Shown here: in pieces, positions 11,501 through 23,769 of the stretch | Layout of the letters: every line of letters begins with the position of its first letter | Position numbering within the stretch: the stretch's first letter is position 1 | From: Lycium barbarum | Lineage: Eukaryota; Streptophyta; Magnoliopsida; Solanales; Solanaceae | Length of the DNA: 64,000 nt | Assembly (NCBI RefSeq): GCF_019175385.1 | Contig: NC_083339.1 | Location: forward strand, 31,525,637-31,589,636 | Direction: 5' to 3' | Position numbers and translations under genes: made by a program | Notes under the pieces: model-generated | What the model was told of the DNA's origin: nothing | The model's input: only the letters and a program-made list of their open reading frames with translations | The model's database searches: none

Positions 11501-13722
11501 CAACTTGTATGGCCTTTTCATGGCTGTGTGACTTTGGTTTGTCTTCCCAGATCCTTCCATATTTGATGTTGCAACTGTGTTATTCTTCTCTATGATTGTG
11601 CTGTTTTGCTTTTGTCCCACTTATAATTTATGGGCTGCAGATGTGTCACCCTATGACTGTGGGCTTGGTTTTGTATTTTTTTTTTGTTTTTTGTTTTTAT
11701 TCATTTAGTCTGTTTTGGGCCTCTCTCATAAGTGTGTGTATGGTCATATTTGGCTACTGCAAGTCCATAAATTCCTTTTGCTTTGTGAAAGTAAATTGTG
11801 TGGTGAATCTGGGCAGCTGCGTAGTGGCTTATCCTGAGATATGCTTCTGATTTTTGTGGTTGAATTGGTATGGGACAAGGTAATTTGGGGTGAGGTCTAG
11901 TCTAATCCTTCCCCGGTGACCACCCATGCCTGGGGTTCGTGAAACCCCTTAAAACTTGTGCGGCATCGGGAATACGGGGGCAACGATTTTCCCTTCCTCC
12001 GCATTGCCAAAGACCAGCCAACAGGCCTGGTGGTATTCACACATAAGCCTTAGCATAGCTGCCTTACTTCCTTGGCCTGTGGAATCTGTGATGATATACA
12101 TGTATATGTTTGATATATATGGCCTTTTTTTCTCTCAGTATAATCGTGATAGTTGAGCCTGTCTTGATATACATGTATATGTTTGATGTATATTCCCCTT
12201 TTTCTTAGTATAGTTGTGATAAGTTCAAAAATTATAAACTAACTGGTTTCCCCTTTTTCTTTCCTCCCTCGCCACATGTCCACTTGGGTCTGGTCAGCCT
12301 GCCTATTGGGCCTCAGGCCCAATAAGTAAAATTCTTTCGTTGGAGATATTGAGTCCGCAAAGACGGAGAAAAAAGCTTGGTGCGCAGAAGGCCCAGCTAT
12401 GGGTGAAAATGACTGGCAAGGGGCTTGGTACGCCCCTAGCCTTTACATTATTTGCTCATTTCTCTCCTTCGTTTTTTTTCTAGTTTTCATGTATTTGTAA
12501 AACTTGTGCAAAACTCATGTTATAATGGAATCTTCATCATGTGAACTAGTAGTCTTAGGACAACGGTGCTCATGCCGTCTAGATTGACTCTAAGTCCCCA
12601 AACCGCTTCTTTCAAAACTCGGATTTAGCGTAACGATTTTTGATAACTTAAAAGTGGATTAATTAAACTATTTGACATGGTTTTAAATCTTTAAAACAAG
12701 AAAAATGAATAGAGTATTTCAAAAAAGCTTTTGAGTATTGCAAATGTGTGTTAAACGGATTGTTTTTCGCAAAGCCAAAACCGAGTTTTGTTTTCTAGAA
12801 CTAAAGGATAAAAATGGGTAAATGTTGTTACGACTAACTTGGTATAATTTGGGGTGAAACCCCACTGATTTTTGCAAAAAATGACAAGGCCAGAGTTGGC
12901 CCAAATAAGAGGATCTTTCGGGCCAAAGCCCATTTACAAGAAAGTAAAAAAAAAAAAAAAGGAGGATTTGAACATTCCTAAAGCCTTTAAACACATTCAT
13001 TTGGGCCCAAAATAGGTAGATCACTTCCAAAATCAAATGTTTTCTATAAAAGTCCAAAACACAAAACCAATTTCATAATTTGTCTTAAACAAATACATTT
13101 CCTAAAATAAATACATTCGTATACATATGAGTTATCGGGTAAAGTGTTCCAAACGTGTTGTACAGGTCGAACCAAATAAAGTATGTGTCAAACATGGACA
13201 AAATTGGACATTTCAAAATGTAATGAATTTATATATTTTCAAAAAAAAAAAAAAGAAAAAAGACAACAATCTGATACTCATTTTTTAAACTAAATACATC
13301 ACCCTTACCTACAAAAACGGGGAATTATTTTACCTAGATATTATAAATCCGAACCTGCGTACCTTATATATAAAAGGAACATCTTTAAATTCTTTTCAAA
13401 ATGATATGCAAAAGGACAAGATTTTTTGCGAGAATAAACACTAAATTGACAGTTCATGCAAATACTCATACGTTGGAATTCGAAGGTCAACAGTATAGTA
13501 CGGATCCTTAATACACCTTCCCTAGGGGATCATCAGAACCCTTACCTAGAACTCTGGATTACAAAGGATTTTCACGGTATTTGAATAAACCCTTCACCCC
13601 CGGTTTTCCTAATTTTCTAAAAATTAGGTGGCGAATCTTTTAAAAAAATAAGTCCGAAAGAGCACCAACGAGTTCGTAGTAGCTATTATGCCTTAACACC
13701 ACGTAAAAAGTGAATCGTTACA

Positions 13723-14114
13723 CTTGTTACAGCTCAAAGAGAGGATTCACAAGCATAAGACAACAACTTTTGAATAAGGGGGAGATGATGGTACCTTGAA
13801 GTACCGAGGCAGATTATGTGTTCCAGATGTAGATGGGCTCAGAGGACGAATCATGTCAGAAGCTCACAACTCCAGGTATTTCCTTCACCCAGGTTCCACT
13901 AAGATGTATCATGATCTTAAAGAAATTTATTGGTGGAATGATATGAAAAAGAATGTAGCAGATTTTGTGGATAAGTGTCCGAATTGTCAGCAAGTGAAAG
14001 CCGAACACCAGAGGCCTGGTGGGTTGGCTCAGAATATGATATTCCTGTTTGGAAATTGGAGATGATAAATATGGACTTCATAACAGGTCTACCTCGTTCA
14101 TCCCGTAGACATGA
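13723..14114 (+). pseudogene. Chromovirus integrase fragment (zinc finger and start of core), host of element 1
   Basis: TLKYRGRLCVPDVDGLRGRIMSEAHNSRYFLHPGSTKMYHDLKEIYWW and DFVDKCPNCQQVKAEHQRP give the H-H-C-C zinc finger of a Ty3 integrase. The fragment is closely similar to element B here (48100-48500, minus strand). It starts abruptly where the Tat-like LTR ends and is cut at TAGACATGA by a new LTR at 14115. It is therefore a remnant between two insertions. The frame is shifted near 14035. The matching N-terminal part should lie left of element 1, outside this window. Confidence 0.85.
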
Positions 14115-15742
14115 TGTTACACCCCAGAAAAATTTCGCGTTACCAAGACTGTAGACGACTTAGTACGAGCTCAAGGGAGAATAAAGTTATACAAGAATTA
14201 GGGATGAGGATTATATTATATGAGTAGTACATGGAAAGTTGAGCATTCTTAAGAAGGACCCTTGAGCCGAATAGGGGCATAACCCTCCAAAAGGATGATG
14301 TAAGGATACGTTTTCGGCTGATCCGACTTAAACCGGCCAAAGCGCTATTATAAGTTTGGAATTTGGAAACATACCAAAAATGAAAGTTGTATATAATTGA
14401 AATAGCTTTCCAACCATAGGTCGTGGGCTCTCATATGATATCAAAATCACATGTTATGCGCATTTTAATATCGACTGTCAGGGCAGGAAATTAACCCTGC
14501 GCGAATGCGCCAGAAGGTGGTGCGATTGCGCCGGGCAAGACCCTGCAACTCAGTGCAAACGCATTACGTGGTAGCACAATCACACTAAGTAAAATTTAAG
14601 TCAGTCCAGGCAGAACCTGGACCGTTATAAAAAGGGGTCACCCCCTTATTTCCCTCATTCAGACCCCAAATATTCCCCAAAAATTTGGAGAATTCTCTCC
14701 AACTCCTAGCACAAACTTTTACCCTAAATCAGGTATAATTCCCAAATTTCGGGCCAGATGGCGTATAGTTGCGACTACAAAATCGTATAGTGACGCGTTG
14801 TGGCTTAGAAAAATTAGATTTCACAATTCCCAAGCCCTAGCACGAAGGTTTTCTTCTCCCATCAATCCAAAACATCAAGGTAAGCCATTCCAAGCCCTTC
14901 AAAGTCAATTCTAACATGTAGTCATGTAACCTAACTAGGGTTCATCATTCTTAACCCAGGGTTTTCAAGAAAACCCATAACAAGGTTCAAAGTTCAAGCT
15001 TTTGGAATTCTATTACAAGTTTTTGAGCGTTTACAGGTATGTAGGGTTGCTATCTGCATGTGGGAGCATCATTGTTCTTTCCCACACCACGTTCCTCCAT
15101 GATTATACAAAACTTTACCAAAATAGGGTCTTAAACATGTTCATGATAACCCTAAGTATATGCACTATGATTCACTATGTTTGTATGATTAATTCGTTAT
15201 TGTGTTCTTAATATTCCATTTTGGTTATTGAGAATCTTTTCGTAATCCATAAAAAACCCATACTTTGCATTCCACGGGTTCTTAAATGAAAGATATGAAC
15301 TTTTACGTATATTTTCATGAAACTCGACATGCCTCCATGTTTTATACAAGTTATAATATGTACTTATATCCATGTTATACTATACTCATGAAATAATGTT
15401 TGGAAGCCATGTTTGTGAGTCTAGTTTACAAGTCATGATTACATGCCAGGTTATACAGACCATTGGCCTAGATACCAACTATATCTACGTTCATGTTTTG
15501 GGAGTAGCATAGGTTTACAAAGAAGGCTCAAATAGCCTGAAACTACGTATGCCAACGTAGGGAAGGGTCGATCAGACCAGATTAGGACGACACTTTTAGA
15601 CAATTGAATTGTATTCATGTTATGCTTATGTCTCATACCCTGTCAACGTGTGGGGCTGCTCTGCTGGTCGGGCCAGGTACCAGACTCCACGTACCCACGT
15701 GGTCATTCCATGTTGTCTGTTATACTACAGCTCTCCCACCAG

Positions 15743-15773
<31 letters not shown>

Positions 15774-16417
15774 ATGAAATGTTTTACTCACATTATACAT
15801 TTACTCATGTCAGATGATGCTCATGTTCATGTTCAGCTTACAGTTTCAGTTTCACTTCTATTATTTATGTGCCATGTTTATTTCATTCAGTTTCTTTATA
15901 TACCAGTACAATTCAAGTGTATTGATGTCCCTTTTATTTTCCTGGGGGCCTGCATTTCACGATGCAAATTTACAGGATGACGAATCAATACGTTAGGTCT
16001 CAACATGTATCAGCTTTCGGTGAGGCCCATTCTATTCGGGGTTTTGGCTTTACTTATGTTTATTTTAGTCAGGCAATTAAGGTATGTCGGGGGCCTTGTC
16101 TCGGTAAATAGTTAAGTAGTCAGATTCATGTCAGAGGTTGCATAGACTATTCAATTATGTTATGCCAAATATTCAGATTCGTCTAGCCATTTTAGCTCAT
16201 TATTGTTATGTTTATTCAGACTACCGCATTATAATATTATGATAATTTCAGACTTATGATTTATGGTCCCATGCTCTACTTAAATTATGCATGTTCATAG
16301 TTTATTTCACATCAGTTCATGCCCATGTTGAGTCAACAAGCCATGTGGTTCGCTCGGTCACATGCAGTCAGGCATCGAGTGTCGTGTTACGCCCAGGCCA
16401 TGGTTTGGGGTGTGACA
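14115..16417 (+). mobile_element. Chromovirus LTR, same family as element B
   Basis: It starts TGTTACACCCC and ends CCATGGTTTGGGGTGTGACA. The last ~40 bp closely match the LTR end of element B (44721-44760 on the minus strand), and length and layout agree. It interrupts the integrase fragment before it. Nothing recognisable as polyprotein, PBS or the expected continuation of the integrase follows, so it is a lone LTR or the survivor of a deletion. It holds a TATA box near 14626 and a (TA)n run at 15743-15770. Confidence 0.8.
14306..14635 (+). promoter_or_regulatory. LTR promoter: conserved block, GCGC-palindrome cluster, TATA box
   Basis: A block shared with the next LTR (14306-14430, including AAGTTGTATATAATTGAAATA and CTTTCCAACCATAGG) is followed by GCGCGAATGCGC and GGTGCGATTGCGCC (14499-14534), then TTATAAAAAGG (TATA at 14626, 511 bp from the LTR start). 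The TATA role is inferred from its form and position. Confidence 0.5.
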
Positions 16418-16437
16418 CCCTAGTCTTGGACACCAAG
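16418..16437. other. 20-bp spacer between two LTRs
   Basis: Twenty bases (CCCTAGTCTTGGACACCAAG) separate the LTR ending at 16417 from the one starting at 16438. They match neither the interrupted integrase nor a primer-binding site, so a deletion or an earlier insertion edge must lie here. Confidence 0.5.
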
Positions 16438-19236
16438 TGTTATATCCCGTATTTTCGAACGTCGGATTATTTGTAAGCTGAGGTGGGGCCCACATGTCAA
16501 GATTTTTTTTTTGGAACATGTGACAAGTTATATGAATCGCATATGTAAAGTTAAACACAACTCGTGAAGGGCCCTTGGGCCAAATCAAAGTGGAAGCCCT
16601 CCAAATGAATATTTTTAAGAAAACGTTTTCGGGTGACTTGACTTTGAGGGACAAAACCAGTATTATAAGTTTGGAATTTGGAAAAATACCAAGAAAATTA
16701 AGTTGTAGATAATTGAGTTAGCTTTCCAACCATAGGTCGTGGGTTCCCAGGTGACGTCGGTACAAGGAGATATGGACGTTTTAAGGTCGAAAGGTCAGTG
16801 GGCTAGGCCCAACTCGGGACCAACCGGGTTAGGCCCAAAACAAAATGAAGAGAAAATCAAGCCCAATAGAGAGGGGTGGCCGGCCACAACATGGCCAAGG
16901 CCCAACCCATGGTTTTTAATTAAATTCCCATGTGCTAAATAAGATAAAAAGGGTTATATATTCATCATTTATCCAAAGAAGCTTCAAGAATTCAAATAAG
17001 GAGAAAAACAAAATACCAAGAGCCATAGTTGAAAGCCATTCGGCCATGAGCTCTCAAAAATCACCCCTCAAAATCTTGATTCAAAAATTATTGTCTTGTG
17101 ATAATCCTACTAATTTAAGGACCCTCTATAACGTGGTGCAGTTATTTCGGAAGGTAGAGCTCTTATTTCATCCATTTAACAAGTGGGTTTAGTGAAGAAG
17201 TTTGGAAGAAAAAGGTAAGATTTTGCTCCTTTTACTTTGGAATATATGTATATGTGTTGTAGTATGTAGAAATGAGTAGAATTTATGAAAATATGGAAGT
17301 TTGCAAAGTGGGTGTGTTTATATGAAGGTGGCCGTGTGTGTGTGTTAATGTATAGATATGATGAGTTAAATTTTTGTGTTGTATTCTAGTTGTGGTTATG
17401 GTGGAATTTATATTGGAAATGAAAGTTGAATGAATTTGGTTGAAGTTGGAAATATAGGTGTTGGCCGTGTGATGTATGGAATTGGAATGGAAATGGATTA
17501 ATTTTGTTTAATGTGTTAGTTGTGTTGTTGTGATCCTTATGATGTAAATGAGGGCTAAATGGTTTAAGTTGGCAATAAAATGGATTGTAGAAGGTTATGT
17601 CATTTTAGTGTGATTTTATGATATTATGGAAAATGAAGTTGTGAAAGTATGGATTGATGTTGTTGATCATGAATTTGCAAGTAGAAAATGTGTTTTGATG
17701 GTTTTGTTGTATATGTAAGACTTTTGGGTGAAATATGGAATTGATGGAATTATTGAATATTGGATATATGGCTTGGAATATTCTTGGCCTATGTTTGTAT
17801 GATCTTAAATTAGTGTATGAAAATGGAAATATTGATATTGACTTGAAAGTGTAAAGTTGGTTTGGAAGTTGTTGCATTATTCGGAAAAGAAGACTATTTA
17901 TGTTAGAATGCGTTTTAGTCGATCATTGATGACTATTGGTATTGTTGTTTGGTATGGTTGTTGCTATTTGAGCCGAGTTGAATCTCGGGGATGTTGTATG
18001 TATAGGGGAAATGCTGCCCAAATTTCTGTAGAAAAGTGTTGATTTGATATTTAAGTCCTAAAGTCTTAGGGTTAACATTTGGTAAATGTGACCATTTGTA
18101 GATTTTGGACGAAACGGGAAGTGAACTTGGAAAGGCGTAAAAAGCATAAAAGGTATGTAAAGCTATCCCGATTCTTCTTTTGGCATGTCCTAGATGTACT
18201 AGGATTAGATTCGAGCCTCGAAAAATATTCTGTCTTTCGGAATCCGCGTTTGAAATTGTCCCTTTTTCATTCAATGGAATTGGACCCTATAAGTATGCTT
18301 TGTTACAGAATTGTGTACACTTCCGCAAATTGTCTAGAAAGTTATGAAATGTCCCTAGGACCTCCGTAGGTGACTCCATAAGCTTAATATACGTAATTTG
18401 AGCCCACCGCTTCGGTTGTCCTGAGGTGGGCCCACTATTTCCGACTTTACCCTTTTTGTGTTTATAACTTAATTTCAAGCGGTTCTAAAGGAAACGCCTT
18501 AACTACTCTTCTAACTACCAATGATACTTATTCTAAATACTTTATTGAATCTCTGTAAAGGTATGATATTTTGTGTCTCATTTAGTCTCCCACTATTCCC
18601 GCTTTGCCTTTTAGTGTACTATTGCCTTATTTTCGAACAATATAAAATGAAACGTTTTAACTATCCTTTTAACTACTAAGGAAGAATTTTTTTAATGATT
18701 CCCTCGAGTCTGGTAAACTATTTTGGAATATGAAAATGATCCCAGAAGGGTTATTCTTCCGTAACTCATTATGACATACGACATACACTTACTATGATTC
18801 TGTTCGATTTCGTTGGTTTGATTTGTCATTCGATATGCCTTATTGAGTCTCTGGAAATATATGATTTTTTATTGCATTTAGTTTCTCACTACTCCATTCA
18901 TGGATGCCTCAATGTTTCCCACACTGAGCCCGGGCCAGGATATGTTGTCAAACGTATTCCACTGCATTGTTCGCCGTGTCTCGATGTGAGGGGGCAGGTA
19001 TATATGTACATGGGTTGTGGAGTATGCTGTGCCATGTACACACATTCTGATATGATATGATCTGATATGGCCATCTGATATGATATGTTATGTTACGGGG
19101 TTATCCCCTATTCTGCTCCTTATGTTTTGTGGCACCAGCGTCGGGGGGTGGCCACGTTCTGTTTGCCGAGTCCCTTGGCAGGGGTCGGATATGATATGGT
19201 ATATGTTTCTGTACACACTCCTCATGTTTTGAAAAT
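16438..19236 (+). mobile_element. Truncated LTR 'E', chromovirus-type
   Basis: It starts TGTTATATCCCGTATTTTCG. Near its start it shares a ~125-bp block (16622-16745) with the LTR at 14115. It contains a GTGGCCGGCCAC palindrome (16876-16887), several GGCCCA motifs (16800-16912), and TATATATT at 16955. Further on come features usual in plant gypsy LTRs, such as GGGGTTATCCCC (about 19097). No TGACA-type end is seen. The sequence passes near 19237 into material that matches the interior of element F, so the right edge is approximate (within about 100 bp). No gene is evident inside. Confidence 0.6.
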
Positions 19237-20617
19237 TAAAGAATTAAGATAAAAGTATAGCTGATCGAGAATTGGAAGGAACAAAGTACATTTCGAAAAA
19301 TGGAAAGGATTCGAATTCCAAGTAATGGGATTACTTAGGTCAGGTCGATTTGGTGGTGTCGCTTGCATCATTCAGATAGAGAGTGATTGCTAAGTACACA
19401 TTAAAAAGTAATCTTGGGAATCTCTAAAATTTGAAAGTTAGAGTCATATTTTTTAGGTGAGACCGTATTCGTAGTAGTGGATTATGTTGTAAGTGTGGCT
19501 AACTAGATAACATGGGTGAGTGTTCAGATATTAAGGACTTGGGAGTAGTTGCGTGAGTTTTGGTGAAAGAAATTGCAAGATTTGATAATTTCGAAATTGT
19601 TAAAGGTGTATTAAATGAGGCTGCAGGTTCTGCGTTTAAATGTTCGAATTTGTGAGCGAGAGGAACCACGAGGAGAATTTCATTCATTAAGAGTTCATAG
19701 GGTTAGGTCAGATTTGCGTATTGGGTAGAAGCTGTGAAACATGGAAACTGCAACCATAAAGCATGGTTCTTCGGTGCTAAGTTGATGAATTGGATAGAAT
19801 TCAGCCTTTGGAGTCGAGCTGGTGGCACAAGATTAATTATTCATGAGTAGAGAGATTAGAATCAGTTGCAGAGGATGTATGACAAGACTATGATTAGATT
19901 CGTGAAGGTTAAAAGTTGGTTCGGGTGACCATTCAGGATGAATTGAGGAGGTGCAATTGGTTATGGGAAGTCTTCAAGGTGATGCACATAGTATGTTGTC
20001 GAAGATTTTTGAGGAATGGGATGTTGGTGTCGACCAAGTAGGTTCAACTCGAGGAAGTGGAACTAATTGCATTACTACTGGCATAATCGGTTTTGGATAA
20101 GATCACTTTTAGATGGAAATGCTTAAAATTTGTCCAGATCGAGCAAGGATTCTTGCTGGCGAGAGCAAGTCATGATTTGAAGTTGTGGCACGTGTCTATG
20201 TGTTTCTACGAAATCTTGATGCGAAAGACGACTTTGGAAGTCTGAAATAAAGATTAGTAAGAGCATAATGTTTTTACCGATATAGAATAGGTAATGGTTT
20301 GTGGCTACATCAGAAGGATTGTGTTGTTTGGGAAATGTTTCTGGAACCTATCGATCTCGTTTAGAGGTGTGGCTTTAATCAAATCAGAAAATTCAAGCGA
20401 AAGCAGTTCTTATGCTGGGGGATTAGTTGTGAAAGAAACTTCAAGTATAGGAAATATGGAAATTTGGGTCTTTGAGCTAAGTTAAAGGAAGTGTTGTCGA
20501 CGTATTTCTTACCTGTGGAGGCTTTCGTGAGTTTATAATAGAGATTTCTTGGTTACCGTCGGCTTTCGTACTTTCCTTTATGATTCAAGGACGAAAAATT
20601 ATTTAATTGGTATCTGA
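19237..20617 (+). mobile_element. 3' internal part of element F, first copy (non-coding)
   Basis: From about 19330 this stretch is homologous to 25790-27109, the internal region just before the second F LTR, with many substitutions and small indels. No retroelement protein can be read. Both copies end in TTTAATTGGTATCTGAT directly before an LTR. It lacks a left LTR, so it is the remnant of one F element followed by the shared LTR at 20618. Confidence 0.65.
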
Positions 20618-23600
20618 TGTAACGACCCGTTTGGTCGTTTTAGGCATTTTACCCTTTTATCCCCCATTGACCCTTTCTCTAGCTTCGTTAGAGCGTTTTC
20701 AACTTGCGGGGATGGGTGGAATAGTTCTCGAGGTGGTCGGGTGAGTCATGGTTGATTTTGAGGAATTTAGAAGCTTTTAAGTTGAATAAGTGAAAAAATG
20801 TTGACCAATGGCTAACTTTTGGGTAAATGAGTCTTTTTGAGGTTTCCTTTGGTTCCATTAGGTCCGGAAGGTAGGGTTGTTGGTTCGGTTCTCTGAGGTA
20901 CTCAGGAGTATTTTTGTCCTTTGGTTGGAAAGCTTGTTTGGGCGTTTAGGGGCAGAGCGGGTCAAGACAACCTCTTTTGGGAATTCTGAGGGTGCGGGTG
21001 AGCTCATAGCGTGATTTTAGAGTGGGGTGCATGTTTGGTTTGTATCCGGGAGGTCTCGGATTCTTTTTCGGGTGAAATTGGTGAAAAACCAGATTTTCGC
21101 TGGTTTCTAGTGTGCTGCTTTTGAGGACATAGGGCCGCACCTGCGGGCCCGGTACTGTAAGGCTTGATCCGCAGGTAATAGAATATTGTGTGAGGTCAGG
21201 AAGGTTCCACACCTACGATGTTTTTTCCCAGGCGCGAGACCGTATTTGCAGAAGTCCAGCCGCATTTGCGTGTTTCAGATATATAAGTTGGTTTCATCTC
21301 TGCGAGTAATTTTTCACATATTCGATTCCACATCTGTGGGGGATTGTCCGCAGATGTGGGATCGCAGGACCAAAACATTGTTTTTAGTCCCATCTTTTCC
21401 AACTTCAAACCCTATTCTCCCAAATACATTTCTTGGACCTAGCAGCTCATTAAAAGGGGGAAATTGGAAGGTTTCTCAAGGTAGCTCATGGGGTAAGCTT
21501 CCTATCCTTGTTTTATAATTTCGTATTGGATTATTAAGGATTTTTCTTGATGGGAAACTTGTTTTGAAAGAGGGTTTTTGTGACTTATAAACCATTGGGT
21601 AGAAAAAGTTTTTCTTAATTAATCATCGATAGATTTGGAAGGATTTCCTAGTTTTTAGCTGATTCATCTTGGATAAACTATTTTAAAACTCAAAATTATA
21701 TTTTGCAGGGGATTTTCAATGGATTAGTTTAAGGGTTCTCTCCAAAATTGGGGGGTTTGGTAAATTGACGAATTGATGCTCAGTAGGGATTATATTCACA
21801 TTAATTTTAGGATGGTTATTGTTTAGACTTTGGGTAAACTAAATTTCCAATAAATTTTCCATTTTGCCCTTGTAGGCCCAAGGGTCACTTTTCTAATGTC
21901 ATTTTTGAGTCGTTTTAGAAGTTTGGCAATATGGGTGTCCTTAGACCCGTTTACTATCGTAGAGTACTAAATTGATAGACTTTGATCATTCCGAGGCGAT
22001 GCGGAAAGGAAAGGCACAAGTGGATTAGTTTGTGGACTGGCTCGGCATAGAGGTAGGTTACGACTTACATATGTCTAGACTCTGATTAAGGAAACGTATG
22101 TAGATGTTGGTTATTGATAGAGAGAGCATGAAAGGCCTCCGAGTATAGTGTGGAGGTGAATTCCAATTAGGTTGGTAACGTCAGCGGTTATGTGGGCTTG
22201 CCGCCATGTTTGTTGCTACCTTATGATTATTGGTTGATCTTGTTAACTTGCCTGGTGCCTCACATATCTCATAAAAAATAAATGAACCATGTTTTGGTGA
22301 CTTGAGTTGTTTCCGGCATCCATGATTTGCATCCTTTTGTTCCCTGATTGGTGATATATGGTTAGATTGATTTCCTGGCTTGGCATATGTTTCTGATTCT
22401 AAGAAATTGCGAGGTTGTTGATTTGATCCCATGCATGTCATGCAACTCATATTTCATATTTCATATGTGGTCTTATATACCTGTGAATTGAGTTTATTCA
22501 TCTCTGTCTCCTAATATCTTACTTATCATCTGGAAATGACGGATAACATAAATGAATTGAGTTGTGATGTGAATTTCATGGCAAGTAACTCTTGAACCCA
22601 CAATATGTGGTGTTGTTGTGGTTGATTTCATGCATGGCATGCATACCATATCACATATGTGACTTGATATGATTGTAAAATTGAAATGATGATAAGTGAG
22701 AGAGTGAAGCGTCCGACGTCTTTGCCGGAGAGCATAAATGAGAGAGAGTGCTCGTAATCTGAGGTCATTTTCGGAGTGAGAGAGGGCCTGCGATCCGAGG
22801 TTATTACCGGAGCGGAAGAGAGTGCTCGTGATCCAAGGTATATTTCAGAGTGAGAGTGTTACATGGACGTCGTGGGTCCCTCATGGGTCTTGGTTATGAG
22901 ACATTGTACTTAGCATGTGTGTACGGTACGGAGAGGAGGCTTGGGGGACATTGCATAGAACTTGCATGGCATTGCATCCCATTTGTATTGTACTTCACAT
23001 CATTGTGTAGAAACTTATCTATTCGAGTTCTTTGTTGGTGATTTCCTTGAGTTGTTGCGTGTGTTTTAAGTGATTAGGTAAACACTTAGCAGGTTTGTGG
23101 ATTAGAAGCTTTCACCCAGGCTATGACCGGAGGATATTAAGATGTATTATTATTATTACTATTATTACTATTATGGACTTTTTATCTGAGAAAATTATTT
23201 GTGACTGTACTTGACTGCTTATATGTTTTACCTGTTGATTTCTTTCCATTTGTATGCGTTATCTAATCGTTGTCGGTCTATGATGCCTATGGGGGTACTT
23301 TGGGTCCTAATACTATGCTTGCTGTACTTTTTGTTGAGTGCAGAGTTTTCTCCGGGTTCTTGTTCAAGACCCCATGGTTGATCCCGAGGCAATTTATAAG
23401 AGACGATAAGGTGAGCTACTAGTTGGACCTAAAGCCCTTGATATCTTCTTATATTTCTATCTATTTCCTACCTTCGGACAATATCTTATTTAGTGTCTTA
23501 ATACTTCTATTCAAGAAGGATCATATTATGTATTATCTTTTAGAAGCTCTTGTACAAGTTAAGACTATGTTTTTGTGTATCTTAATAGTTAAAGTTATTC

Positions 23601-23753
23601 TTCCGCATGTGTTTATGTACTACAACTGTTAGCTAGGGTATTCAAGGTACTTAAATTTCGCACTTGCTTTTAAATGAGTAAATGATTTGGGGATAGTCCG
23701 CCTACCGGGGGAATAGTATAGGTGCCATCATGCCCGTGAATTGGGCCATGACA
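20618..23753 (+). mobile_element. LTR of element F (complete, 3136 bp)
   Basis: It starts TGTAACGACCCGTTTGGTCG and ends TTGGGCCATGACA, followed at once by a degenerate initiator tRNA-Met primer site. A second, diverged copy begins at 27110. It carries a GC-rich cluster with CCGCACCTGCGG and CCGCATTTGCG motifs (21135-21365) around TATATAAG (21280), and a purine-rich tandem repeat (22699-22855). Short ORFs inside have no recognisable product. Confidence 0.82.
22699..22855 (+). repeat. Four diverged 36-42-bp tandem units in F LTR
   Basis: Units begin near 22700, 22742, 22779 and 22818 and follow the pattern GAGAGTGCTCGTGATCCGAGG, then a short T-rich link and CCGGAGTGA. The same array, with other changes, is in the second LTR at 29129-29292, so the array predates the insertion. 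Confidence 0.75.
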
Positions 23754-23757
23754 ATGT

Positions 23758-23769
23758 TTGTATCAAAGC
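23758..23769 (+). other. Degenerate primer-binding site (tRNA-iMet type) of element F
   Basis: TTGTATCAAAGC, four bases after the LTR end, differs at two positions from TGGTATCAGAGC, the site complementary to initiator tRNA-Met used by most plant Ty3/gypsy elements and seen intact in elements A and D here. Its position right after the LTR supports the call. Confidence 0.6.

Larger units (their letters stand above)
6378..13722 (+). mobile_element. Candidate 3' LTR (about 7.3 kb) of Tat/Ogre-like element 1
   Basis: It begins TGTTGACACC right after the polypurine tract and ends GAATCGTTACA. From 13723 the sequence matches an unrelated chromovirus integrase, so this end is a clear insertion boundary. 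TGT...ACA termini fit an LTR. The length is large even for Ogre elements, whose LTRs reach several kb. I cannot see a partner LTR, so an inserted or unrelated stretch inside is possible. A TGGCG that would suit a tRNA-Arg primer site lies at 13631, before the end; this leaves open that the LTR proper stops near 13630. Apart from the promoter-like part and homopolymers listed separately, 7300-13700 shows no gene. Confidence 0.55.

Noticed and set aside
20294..20485. 63-codon ORF conserved at 26760-26951
   Set aside because: Similarity follows from the F repeat as a whole; stop-free length is short and there is no recognised domain. Kept only as a remark.
21186..21518. 110-codon ORF in the F LTR and its counterpart at 27525-27920
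   Set aside because: Frame differs between the copies and it overlaps the CCGCA/TGCGG cluster; not protein-like.
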